Shown: positions 20,125 through 27,870 of the stretch, in pieces | How positions within the stretch are numbered: the first letter of the stretch is position 1 | Layout: each line of letters starts with the position of its first letter | Origin: Pantoea sp. Ap-967 | GTDB lineage: Bacteria; Pseudomonadota; Gammaproteobacteria; Pseudomonadales; Pseudomonadaceae | Direction: 5' to 3' | NCBI RefSeq assembly: GCF_011752565.1 | Contig: NZ_VWXK01000004.1 | Location: 186,001 to 250,000 of the forward strand | DNA length: 64,000 nucleotides | Position numbers and translations under genes: made by a program | Notes under the pieces: generated by a model | The model's database searches: none | Told to the model about the DNA's origin: nothing | What the model saw: only the letters and a program-made list of their open reading frames with translations

Positions 20125-20625
20125 TCAACAGTGAGCGTCGCTCCATGCACCACCGGAGAGAGCTTGGATCGTGAGCCTGAGCGGCATCGCCATACCATTA
20201 ATCAGCACTTTAATGCTGATTAATGGCTTTGGCACGGGATTAACCGGCACCACGCTACCGATTACGCACTCACCGCAATTTAGCCTCCCCCCAACGACTA
20301 GGCCAAGCTCAAGTGTGTGATCGACGCTCAGAGCTAAGTCGATCTCGGTTAGGGTGGCAGCTGTACGCAGGTTGGCGAACCGAGGAAAAGGAACCCGGCA
20401 GACCCGAAGGTCTCCCACGCACAGCCGCCATTACACGAAACTGCGGACGCAAAAAAAGCGCCTGCAATCGTGGTCGGGGCGACGTTGCGCCTTTTCGTAC
20501 GGCTCGCCAAACCCGGTCCCGAGTTGGTCGCGACCGGGGCAATTTATTGCCCTGGGCGTGCTTTCGCAAGCGCCTGCCCCATTCAAAAAGGCCATGCATC
20601 TCGTAGGAAGAATGCGGACTGCCAA
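20125..20625 (-). pseudogene. Phage Ash-like sequence, copy 2, with in-frame stop
   Basis: The frame starts at ATG 20625 and reads ACESTPRAINCPGR, KAQRRPDHDCRRFFCVRSFV, then TAA. Beyond the stop the same frame continues with WRLCVGDLRVCRVPFPRFAN and LRTAATLTEI, which aligns to copy 1 (19110-19559) without further shift. The gene is therefore one nonsense change away from an intact frame, or the stop is read through. The final segment to 20125 is less convincing. Confidence 0.4.
20195..20226. promoter_or_regulatory. AT-rich perfect inverted repeat, candidate operator
   Basis: Arms CCATTAATCAGCA and TGCTGATTAATGG (13 bp, perfect) surround CTTTAA. The repeat lies upstream of the HTH gene and downstream of the second Ash-like copy. 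It is unlike REP and has no T run, so an operator is more likely than a terminator. Confidence 0.45.
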
Positions 20626-20735
20626 GGGCCTGCGGGGACAACGGAGCGTCTTTCGGTAATTGCCTCGCTTAACCGCTCGCTTAGCCGCTACCCCGTAGTG
20701 GGATGTCGCCCTCGGGCCTCAATCTTCGCAGAAAC

Positions 20736-21554
20736 TCAAAGATTACCGGCCATCTTGCGAGCGTAATGCCGATCACTCAGGTCCTTCTTAGGATCAGCCT
20801 TGGCCCAGACCATCGGCTTGTCACAGTTCAAACAGGTCAGAACCTTTTTGTCGGCGCTTAGCGAGTAAAGCTTCGCAGTGGCGTTGTCGCCGACCTTCAA
20901 ACCGTCATCCGTCACTTCGAACCCTGGGAGCTCATAACTAATGCGGTCCATGGTCTCGAACTTGAAGGACCAGACCCTCACCTGCTTGGCCTGCCAGATG
21001 CCCATGATGATCAGAGGGTCGTACTTCGTAGCCCGCTGATAAACCCAATCACCCTCGAAGGGCCCCAGCTTTTTCGCCTCGATATCCCGCCGCCCCTGCT
21101 CCAAGGCTTGCTTCTGCATTTTTTCCAGCTCGGCATTCAGCGCTTCTTCTCGCTTGTGTGCCTGCTCTTTGAGCAGCTTGTCTGTGTCGTAGGGCCCTTT
21201 GGGGTCATAGCTCCAAACAAGCTGATCCGCTTTCAAACCGATCACCTTGCAGTTGAGGCAATCAAGGCTGCGCTCGTCGACGTTGCGTTTCATCACTAGT
21301 CGAGTCGAACTGTTCACGTCATCCAGAAAGAGCTTGCCGTCTTTCTCCGAAACGTTGAGCTTGGCCAGCGGTTTGATCCCAGATGCCCCAAAGTCTCCGA
21401 AGACTTCCGCTTTATCACCGTGAATATTCAGGACCATGGCACCTTTCAGGCTTGAGTCCTGAAAGCGGTACGCGCCAGTAAAGTCCTCATCCCCACAGCC
21501 AGACAAGAGGGCGCCGACGACGGCTACTGAAGCGAATTTTGACAGCGTGCGCAT
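20736..21554 (-). CDS. Hypothetical lipoprotein with two CxxC-like pairs
   Basis: The protein has 272 residues. Signal peptide with lipobox LLSGC (MRTLSKFASVAVVGALLSGC). The mature part has two similar halves, each with a Cys pair: SLDCLNCKVIG near residue 95 and VLTCLNCDKPMVW near residue 248. Between them a charged helical stretch (~120-165) could be a coiled coil. The N-terminal FTGAYRFQDSSLKGAMVLNI resembles small periplasmic beta-domain repeats. Function unknown; its place in an accessory tract next to phage-like sequences allows an exclusion or immunity role, but nothing proves it. Confidence 0.75.
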   Translation of the reverse strand: MRTLSKFASVAVVGALLSGCGDEDFTGAYRFQDSSLKGAMVLNIHGDKAEVFGDFGASGIKPLAKLNVSEKDGKLFLDDVNSSTRLVMKRNVDERSLDCLNCKVIGLKADQLVWSYDPKGPYDTDKLLKEQAHKREEALNAELEKMQKQALEQGRRDIEAKKLGPFEGDWVYQRATKYDPLIIMGIWQAKQVRVWSFKFETMDRISYELPGFEVTDDGLKVGDNATAKLYSLSADKKVLTCLNCDKPMVWAKADPKKDLSDRHYARKMAGNL

Positions 21555-21895
21555 AACGTTTTTTCCGTTGTGTATTTGTCGCCTGGCGGCGATGCTTCCA
21601 ATCGAGCAATGTCACTTTAACATCATCCATTTGATGTGGGAGGCTCGACAGGGTGACGGAACGGAGCTGAAAGCATGCCTCTGGGACGCAGCAGAAGAGA
21701 CGGCTCTCTTTGTTGCTAAAGGACAAGAACTTGCTCCAATCGTTGGCCCTGATGAAGAAAGAGGCGACCACGGAAGTAGCCACTCAACCTGCATCAAGGA
21801 GAATTGCACCAAGCAAACCACAGGCCCAGCCATTGAGCCGGGCCGACACAGTAGGAGGGCACCGTTCATGCTGCCCAGGATCGAGGGAATAGCCC
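21555..21895. other. Intergenic region between divergent genes
   Basis: This 340-bp gap contains open frames on both strands, but none has a ribosome site or recognisable motif. It must hold the promoters for the divergent lipoprotein and HNH genes; no convincing -35/-10 pair was picked out. Confidence 0.5.
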
Positions 21896-22615
21896 ATGGC
21901 AAATGTACTCACCACCGAACACATTGAGAGCGCTTACCGTATCGCCGGCCACGTTATGGACGAAGGCCTTTCGGTAAAACAAGGCGTTGCTCAACTCGTC
22001 ACCGAAGGTGTCGGGGCGACCTATGCCCAGGATCTCATTAATGTGTATAGGTACATGCGATCGGGACGCTGTTATCACCGCACGATCAACGTCGAAGCGA
22101 CAGACTATTTCCTGCGACAGCTCTTTAAGGACGGTGGGGCAGCGTTTCTTTCGCATGCCCTCAACGCTACACGTCAGCACATCGATTATTACGAAAAACT
22201 TCAAAATCTGACGCTGCACCGCAAGCGAAAAGTGGTGGCAGATCTTGAGAATCTGCTGACTGGATCGGTTATGTCGCACTTTGCTGAATTTGAGATGCAG
22301 GTAGAGGCTGCCCTGAAAGACAGTTCAGAGGCCCGTACAGCTCGGTTAGCATCTAGGGCGCATCTGCGACCAGAGAAGGTTGTCATCACGTCAACGGTAT
22401 TTGTCCGTAACCCTGATGTGGTTGCCGAAACGCTCCATCGTGCTGCCGGAGTTTGCGAGGCATGCGTCCAACCCGCGCCCTTTACTCGAAGATCGAACGG
22501 CAAGCCCTACTTGGAGGTCCACCACAAAATTCGTCTGGCCGATGGTGGTCTTGATACCTTGGATAACACTATTGCGTTGTGCCCCAACTGTCACAGGGCC
22601 TCCCACTACGGGTAG
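21896..22615 (+). CDS. HNH endonuclease (McrA-like C-terminal domain)
   Basis: The protein has 239 residues. The C-terminal ~55 residues form a complete HNH site with zinc cysteines: CEACVQPAPF, the catalytic LEVHHKIRLADGG, DTLDNTIALCPNCHR. The N-terminal ~150 residues are helical (YAQDLINVYRYMRSGRCYHR..) and may recognise DNA. ATG 21896 has GAGG nine bases before. Such stand-alone HNH proteins often restrict modified DNA; specificity cannot be told from sequence. No methyltransferase is adjacent. Confidence 0.88.
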   Translation: MANVLTTEHIESAYRIAGHVMDEGLSVKQGVAQLVTEGVGATYAQDLINVYRYMRSGRCYHRTINVEATDYFLRQLFKDGGAAFLSHALNATRQHIDYYEKLQNLTLHRKRKVVADLENLLTGSVMSHFAEFEMQVEAALKDSSEARTARLASRAHLRPEKVVITSTVFVRNPDVVAETLHRAAGVCEACVQPAPFTRRSNGKPYLEVHHKIRLADGGLDTLDNTIALCPNCHRASHYG

Positions 22616-22695
22616 CTAACTGTTGAAGGAAAACGAAGGACGTATTCACGAGTGCCGAGCGCTGCAACGCACCCAATTAGGAGTTAGGAGAACTC

Positions 22696-23061
22696 ATGAA
22701 AAAAGCACCTGTGTCAGCCGAAGGCCAGTCTTGGAACCGCCCGTTTGAAGTGCTCGGTAAGATTTTCTTCTGGGCCTTTTGGACGCCAATCCTCTATATC
22801 ATCATCGCGCCCTGGTTGAGCCTCGGTGTCATCACCTATTGGCCTAGTCCGATCTTCGCCGGATTCTTCAACTCGATGGCATCGACAGGCTGGCTCGTTG
22901 TGTCAGTGGTGGCATTCGTCTGGGCAACTGGCGCGCACGCCCACGGGTATTACCAGCAACGCCAGTCGAAGAAGAAGTTCCGGGCATCACTCGCTGAGAA
23001 GAACGCGCGCAAAGCCGCCGGCTCGGAGCAGGCCGCGAGCGAAGCTGAAAAGGTTGGTTGA
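22696..23061 (+). CDS. Small membrane protein of unknown function
   Basis: The protein has 121 residues with two hydrophobic segments (IFFWAFWTPILYIIIAPWL and GWLVVSVVAFVWATGA) and a basic, Ala/Lys-rich cytoplasmic tail. ATG 22696 has AGGAG six bases upstream. It follows the HNH gene by 80 bp on the same strand. No family is recognised. Confidence 0.7.
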   Translation: MKKAPVSAEGQSWNRPFEVLGKIFFWAFWTPILYIIIAPWLSLGVITYWPSPIFAGFFNSMASTGWLVVSVVAFVWATGAHAHGYYQQRQSKKKFRASLAEKNARKAAGSEQAASEAEKVG

Positions 23062-23104
23062 TCGGAGTGAGCAAAAGACCGGTTGTGTTCACTGCGAGGG
23101 ATCA

Positions 23105-23440
23105 ATGCTGGAAATCGAAGTATCGACCGTTGCCGACCAGAGCCTTTTCGAGCAATCGGCGTACACCCTGGAAACAGGGCTAGGCGGGCGCTGGACGCAG
23201 CGCCTGGACGGGCTGGATGAGCGCTACTGGGACCTGCAGGTCAAAACGCAGATCATCACCTTGCACCTGCAGCATTATCTTGGGATCTGCGTGCTGATCC
23301 CTTCGGGTTGCGAGCAGCTGGCGCACGGGTTCGCCAGTTGCTCGGCGGCCAGGCGAGCCGGCAGCGCTGATGGCCACATCGCCGGTGCTATCTACCGCGT
23401 CGCTTGCTTCGCGGGCAAGCCCGCTCCCACAGGGTGTTGA
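23105..23440 (+). pseudogene. Copy 1 of the 88-residue 'MLEIEVST' gene, C-terminus frameshifted
   Basis: The first ~62 residues match the intact copy at 32490-32756 (MLEIEVSTVADQSLFEQSA...). A one-base loss near 23325 replaces the normal end ARVRQLLGGQ by an unrelated tail that runs into a REP. A third copy lies at 40945. The family is unknown; the W..DL...I.L.L..YLG pattern is faintly like DUF3630. Confidence 0.65.
23408..23434. repeat. REP element
   Basis: TTCGCGGGCAAGCCCGCTCC, the CCCACA-type variant; the same copy follows each of the three 88-residue gene copies (also at 32792 and 41238). Confidence 0.8.
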
Positions 23441-23489
23441 GTACATGTCGAAAGCCTGGTCCTGCCGAGCATCTGGACCAAACCACTAT

Positions 23490-23599
23490 CACGGCTTATC
23501 AGGTGACTCAGGGATGAAGCCCTGCTCTCTCAGCGCCTTGATCACTCCGCGTATGAAGTAATTGCTGGAGAAACCAATCGTGAACTGCCTTGACCCCGA
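23490..23599 (-). pseudogene. 3' fragment of the fic gene
   Basis: The sequence is ~88% identical by eye to 41593-41702, the last ~36 codons of the Fic gene (…[15 protein letters not shown]). It joins directly to the tRNA-Thr-flanking 40-mer at 23601, so the fic body and the tRNA-proximal spacer are missing here. This is the left island boundary carrying a shortened duplicate of the right one. Confidence 0.75.
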
Positions 23600-23600
23600 A

Positions 23601-23640
23601 AAGCTGCATCAAACCTAAAGTACTGGTGCCGGAGACAGGA
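23601..23640. other. Left attachment-site-like duplicate of the tRNA-Thr 3' end
   Basis: 39 of 40 bases match 42999-43038, including TGGTGCCGGAGACAG at 23624, the last 15 bases of the tRNA (minus strand). The match continues imperfectly into the T arm after an 8-9-base insertion. This is what attL of an element integrated at tRNA-Thr should look like. Confidence 0.75.
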
Positions 23641-23753
23641 ACGATAGGAATCGAACCGGGGTGTGGCGACCAATGAATTCGAGTGCAATCGCGTGCAGGG
23701 CTGGCGAGGTTACCACGGGATTACCACACGCACATCGGAGCTCCTGGTCTGGG

Positions 23754-24647
23754 TTAGCCATTTGAAAGCAGCTCAACAACCCAATCGACGAACACCCGAA
23801 CACGGGCATTTAACTGCTTTGTCTGTGCATAGATGACTGAAATCGGAATCGTAGATTGGGTATATGGGGAAAGCAGGGCAACCAGCTCACCAGACTCCAG
23901 GAAGGGCCTCACAACGGACTGATGTGTCTGCCCTACTCCGAGCCCAGCGACCATCATGCGGATAAGCCCCGCACTGTCATTAGCTGCCAGGTCGAATCGG
24001 GAGAAGCTGCTCTCCTTACCGCCATCAGTGAATCGGAGCGGCCACATCTCGCCTGTCGCTGCACTGAAATATCCAAGGATTTGGTGATCCGTTTCCAGTT
24101 CCAGCGGGCTGGCCGGAGTTCCACAACGACCGAGATAGTCAGGACTGGCGCACGTTACAAGGCGGTCTTCGAAAATGGTGCGTGCGATCAATGTCGAGTC
24201 GCTCAGCTGACCTGCGCGTATCACGCAATCAACGCCCTCTTCGATCAGGTTGACGGGTCGGTCACTGATCCCTAGCGCCAGCTGGATGTCCGGGTAACGC
24301 TGCTTGAAGTCGCTTAGTGCTGGGATCAACACAAAGTTGGCCAAGGAGGCGTGTACATCAATCCGTAGCCGCCCCACTGCCTGAGCCCCCATCCCCCGAA
24401 GCGCCATATCAGCATCCTCCAGTTGAGAAAGCACACTGGCGGTACGGCGATAGTATTCAGCCCCCTCCATCGTCGGTGCCACCGAGCGAGTCGTGCGCTG
24501 CACCAGTTGGGTTCCCAGATGCTCCTCCAGGTCCTTCAAGGCTTTGCTAAGGGTCGAACGAGGAACGCCCAACTGGGCTGCTGCCTTGGTGAAGGACTTG
24601 GCTTCAACAATTCGCTGGAATGCACGGATAGCCGAGAGATGATCCAT
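23754..24647 (-). CDS. LysR-family transcriptional regulator
   Basis: The protein has 297 residues. ATG 24647 has AGGAACC upstream and gives the normal N-terminal HTH: MDHLSAIRAFQRIVEAKSFT, KAAAQLGVPRSTLSKALKDLE. The remainder is the periplasmic-binding-like effector domain. The form belongs to the CrgA-like subgroup (LSAIRAFQRIVEAKSFTKAA). It is divergent from the nitroreductase gene with a 128-bp gap, so it probably controls that gene. Confidence 0.95.
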   Translation of the reverse strand: MDHLSAIRAFQRIVEAKSFTKAAAQLGVPRSTLSKALKDLEEHLGTQLVQRTTRSVAPTMEGAEYYRRTASVLSQLEDADMALRGMGAQAVGRLRIDVHASLANFVLIPALSDFKQRYPDIQLALGISDRPVNLIEEGVDCVIRAGQLSDSTLIARTIFEDRLVTCASPDYLGRCGTPASPLELETDHQILGYFSAATGEMWPLRFTDGGKESSFSRFDLAANDSAGLIRMMVAGLGVGQTHQSVVRPFLESGELVALLSPYTQSTIPISVIYAQTKQLNARVRVFVDWVVELLSNG

Positions 24648-24775
24648 CAGATTGGTTCCTACGAGCTCTGATTGTGCATTGTGGTGGATAAAGTTGGCAT
24701 GAAAAAGGGGATTATCTGGACGATGGCAGTCAGTACGGTATGGAACATCCAGTCCATACCGAGGCATCCACTTAT

Positions 24776-25624
24776 ATGTCGAACGAAACTCAACGCCACG
24801 CAGACCTTTTAGAGCAACGCTATGGGACTCAAACCAAACCAGAGAACATCATCTGGTCTGCTCAAGTCGAAGCAATGCTTAGCCACCGCTCAGTGCGCAC
24901 GTTCCTGGAAGATGATCTGCCCGATGGAGCACTGGCGACGCTGGTGGCTACTGCTCAATCCGCCTCCACTTCATCGGCACTCAACCAATGGAGCGTCGTG
25001 GCAGTGACCGATAAAGCGCTCAAATTGAAGCTCGCCAAGACCATCGCTGAGACAGTGCCAACAGACCGCATACCGTGGATTGAGGAAGCCCCCGCTTTGC
25101 TGCTGTGGGTAGCTGATGCTTCACGGTCAGCAGAAATAACCAAGGCCCAAGGCTCGGAGCCGGTGGTGCTGGATTATCTGGACTCATTCCTCATGGCTTC
25201 AATCGACACTGCGCTAGCGGCACAGAATGCCTCTCTCGCTGCTGAGTCCATAGGGCTCGGCGTGGTGTTTCTCGGTGTGATGCGCAACGCTGCTAAGGCG
25301 GTTGCCGACATCATCGGCCTCCCATCCCACAGCTTTGTCGCCTTCGGCATGGCGGTCGGTCGGCCTGACCCTGAGCGCATCAGCAGCATCCGACCTCGGC
25401 CAGCTCAACCCATGGTGTTACACCACAACCAGTACGCCAAAGGGCGTTACCTGGATTACGTAGATGAATATGAGAAAGCCAGCCAAGCGTTCCGAAATGC
25501 TCAGGGCATGAGCCCTAAGACCTGGCAAGGAGCTATTCACGGCTCAATGACCAGCATGGACTACATGGGTGGACGCCAGGAGTTGCGTGACATGGTTACT
25601 CAACAGGGATTCAAGCTGCTGTGA
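24776..25624 (+). CDS. Nitroreductase-family NAD(P)H:flavin oxidoreductase (NfsA-like)
   Basis: The protein has 282 residues. ATG 24776 has GAGG 11 bp upstream; an in-frame ATG at 24740 lacks a site. The FMN-binding start MLSHRSVRTFLEDDLPDGAL and the SASTSSALNQWSVVAVTD segment are typical. GLGVVFLGVMRN and VAFGMAVGRPD correspond to the second FMN/dimer motifs. The protein reduces quinones or nitroaromatics with NADPH. Adjacent to its likely LysR regulator at the left end of the island. Confidence 0.92.
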   Translation: MSNETQRHADLLEQRYGTQTKPENIIWSAQVEAMLSHRSVRTFLEDDLPDGALATLVATAQSASTSSALNQWSVVAVTDKALKLKLAKTIAETVPTDRIPWIEEAPALLLWVADASRSAEITKAQGSEPVVLDYLDSFLMASIDTALAAQNASLAAESIGLGVVFLGVMRNAAKAVADIIGLPSHSFVAFGMAVGRPDPERISSIRPRPAQPMVLHHNQYAKGRYLDYVDEYEKASQAFRNAQGMSPKTWQGAIHGSMTSMDYMGGRQELRDMVTQQGFKLL

Positions 25625-25697
25625 GCGCACAGGCAGCTATGTGGCCATGTGCTACTTCTTTTGCAGGCTTCAATCAACGCTGCTTACAGGAGTTCAT

Positions 25698-25832
25698 ATG
25701 TTCACTGATATCAAACCAGGTCCAAAACCAAAACGTGAGGATGGAAAAGACGACCGCAGACGGCACGTAAACCCGCCCAATGATAAAAAACATCCGACTC
25801 TGCCCATCCACAAGCACAAACCAGGCGACTGA
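25698..25832 (+). CDS. 44-residue basic hypothetical protein
   Basis: ATG 25698 has a good GGAG five bases upstream. The product is almost entirely Pro, Lys, Asp, Arg and His (MFTDIKPGPKPKREDGKDDR...), ending HKPGD. A downstream hairpin CCTCCA..TGGAGG at 25850 may terminate it. Its well-placed ribosome site is the main evidence; the composition suggests disorder. Confidence 0.5.
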   Translation: MFTDIKPGPKPKREDGKDDRRRHVNPPNDKKHPTLPIHKHKPGD

Positions 25833-25934
25833 TCGGTAGCAGCCGGTGTAGCCCTCCATCATGGTATGTGCTGGAGGGCTTTTGCTGAAAGGCATTGCAT
25901 CCATGGACTACGCAAAAAACAGATAGTCGAACGC

Positions 25935-26093
25935 TCACGCTTCAGCGTTTTGGCCGGCCTTCACGAGTCTCAGCAGGGTGCTCCGTGACGCGCCAGTAGC
26001 CTTGCAGACCTCAGACCAGTAAATCCCCCTGTCCAACATCGCCAAGATCGCCTCATTCCTCTCCTTTTCAAAGGGTTTCAAGGAGATTTTATG
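25935..26093 (-). pseudogene. C-terminal HTH remnant of a recombinase
   Basis: The frame ends with ILAMLDRGIYWSEVCKATGA and SRSTLLRLVKAG, a resolvase-type HTH (HTH_7 pattern). Its 5' side runs straight into the att-like 15-mer and repeat at 26092, so the catalytic domain is missing. Confidence 0.5.
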
Positions 26094-26265
26094 GTGCGGA
26101 GACAGACGGGGGGTTGTTGGCCGTGAGGGCCCGGTTTTCACGGGAGTGGAATTTGGTGGATTTTTTGGCGTACCTCATAGGGTATCTATAAAAAATCAGC
26201 TAGTTATGGCTTTCAGTGGAATCGAATCGGGAATTGCGGAGGCTCCTCCCGCCCACTTTAAATGG
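26092..26265. repeat. 174-bp att-linked direct repeat, copy A
   Basis: The repeat begins with TGGTGCGGAGACAGACGG, a slightly mutated tRNA-Thr 3' end, and continues for ~170 bp nearly identical (about 93%) to 33888-34062. It includes an AT-rich stretch (TATCTATAAAAAATCAGC). The two copies are 7.8 kb apart and bound a segment containing the serine recombinase. Confidence 0.8.
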
Positions 26266-26608
26266 GACATAAGGAACGGCAGAAACCGACCCAAAGCGGT
26301 CCTCCGTGAGGGGCAGAAACCGTCCAGAAGCGGGCATCTTGCAACGTCCCATAGGCACGAGAGAGAACCCTTTTTGATATCATTTTCCCCGTTGATAAAC
26401 GCATCGGTTCGATGAAGTTTGATATCGGCCCTCTGCTTTCGGATACTACTGAAGCAGCTCCCCCCTTTCGAGTTTGGGGAGGGAAATGGTGGGTCTTAAT
26501 CGCCGCTTAAGCGCTATTGACCTATTAGGAGGGGCTTTGAAGATAGTTCACACACTGTATCGGCCTGCTAAAGGCTAAGATTGCAATGCTAAATTTATCG
26601 AAAAGAAA
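26266..26608. other. Non-coding island region
   Basis: No supported gene. A dispersed island repeat (GACCCAAAGCGGTCCTCCGT) lies near 26287, and an AT-rich stretch follows before the 26609 gene. Confidence 0.5.
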
Positions 26609-27355
26609 ATGAATACCACACAAAAACTAATAAACGAGCATGAAGATATAGCCGCCTTACTACATCGCTGGGCTAATTTAAGGGGCGTGCACGGGGCATA
26701 CAAAGCATTTCTGAACGAAGAAATTCTAGTGGGTGAGGATAGGGTCTGCTCTGACATTGCCGACGTAAAGCAAGTCGCCAGCTCACTGCTCACGGTGTAC
26801 TATTCATATCTTTACAGTATGTTTGACAAGCCGAAAGCATCTACCAACTTCTTAGAAAGTACAAAAAAAATCTTACCCGACCTCGACTCCAAAGCCACCG
26901 AAATATGGAATTATATCAACGGCCTGTGGTCGGCAATAGAAAGCGAAATGATGCAGCTTCGTCACAAAATAGGGTTTCACGGAGAGAGAACCTTCGACGG
27001 CATGACTCATGGCTACAAGCAGTTTCACAAGATAAATCCATTAATACCAGAGCAGATACTATTATGGATGACGGTTTTCTTTCGTTATGTTGATTTAGCT
27101 TATAGCTTAAGTGAAGCACACCTCCATTCTTTGGATGGAAAAGCCGTTGACGGGTTCTTTGCCTATGCTCTAGATCAACAAGAGAAGCTGGCGATATTCT
27201 TATTTGCTAACACTCAAGAGTTTATGGATTCGATGACTGAAGAGTTTCTGGTTAATGGTGGTGACATAGATGATTTTAAACAAGCGGTTAGAGATAAGTT
27301 TTATTCCTTGATAAATTTTGATCCTCGCTCTGCCGCTCATGTGGTCAAAGATTAA
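26609..27355 (+). CDS. Hypothetical protein with a HEPN-like RxxxxxH motif
   Basis: The protein has 248 residues with low GC and codon use unlike the chromosome around it. It is predicted all-helical. A MMQLRHKIGFHGER motif near residue 120 matches the R-x4-6-H active site of HEPN ribonuclease domains, which are common in toxins and defence proteins. The ribosome site is weak (AAAAG). No partner nucleotidyltransferase or known antitoxin is adjacent. The HEPN reading rests on one motif and the helical character, so it is tentative. Confidence 0.65.
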   Translation: MNTTQKLINEHEDIAALLHRWANLRGVHGAYKAFLNEEILVGEDRVCSDIADVKQVASSLLTVYYSYLYSMFDKPKASTNFLESTKKILPDLDSKATEIWNYINGLWSAIESEMMQLRHKIGFHGERTFDGMTHGYKQFHKINPLIPEQILLWMTVFFRYVDLAYSLSEAHLHSLDGKAVDGFFAYALDQQEKLAIFLFANTQEFMDSMTEEFLVNGGDIDDFKQAVRDKFYSLINFDPRSAAHVVKD

Positions 27356-27457
27356 CATTAACCTATTCAGCCATGCGAGTTAGTTCAGAGGCAATGCTAA
27401 TGAGCGGATGATAAGCGTGGCATTGTAAATGGCCAGCCGAGTGGCTGCTATTGTCCG

Positions 27458-27739
27458 TTAGCGGCCCTTGCGAAGGTCAGCTATGGGTTGATAGCGGTCA
27501 GTCGTAACTGGCGGCTCGGCGATGCGCCGCAGGTAGGCAGTGGGCTGCTCGATTGGCGTGCGCTGAGACGCCAGTACGAAGCGGTTGAAGGCATCGTGCA
27601 GCACGTCACAGGTGCGTAACATGCACTGGGTCTGCCGGCCAATCCCCACTAGCAGGTCGGAATATGCCCACTGCAAATTGATGCCTTTCCACTCCTTCCC
27701 CATTCTCCCTCTCCCTGCAAGATGGCGGATCATAGGCAC
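27458..27739 (-). pseudogene. N-terminal fragment of a FecI-like ECF sigma factor
   Basis: The frame reads CDVLHDAFNRFVLASQ then PIEQPTAYLRRIA, the region-2 signature of FecI-type sigma factors (DLLHDAF..L, .P.AYL.RI..N). The match stops at RRIA, exactly where an island repeat (27475-27505) begins. Regions 2.4 to 4 are missing, so this is inactive. Confidence 0.55.
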
Positions 27740-27870
27740 CCAGAGCGCCTATAGCAAATGGGATTCATTCTTTTTTGCAGGTATTGTGTAGTCCGTACCT
27801 GTTCTCAACAATTTAATATGTAACCCTCAGAGTCTGTTACCATCCACCTACAGCTTTCGAGGTCCAGCAA

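Noticed and set aside
23615..23753. Remnant integrase 3' end next to the left att site
   Set aside because: The minus-strand frame has a CACGNPVV-like phrase seen near some integrase ends, but it is too short and lacks the catalytic tyrosine.
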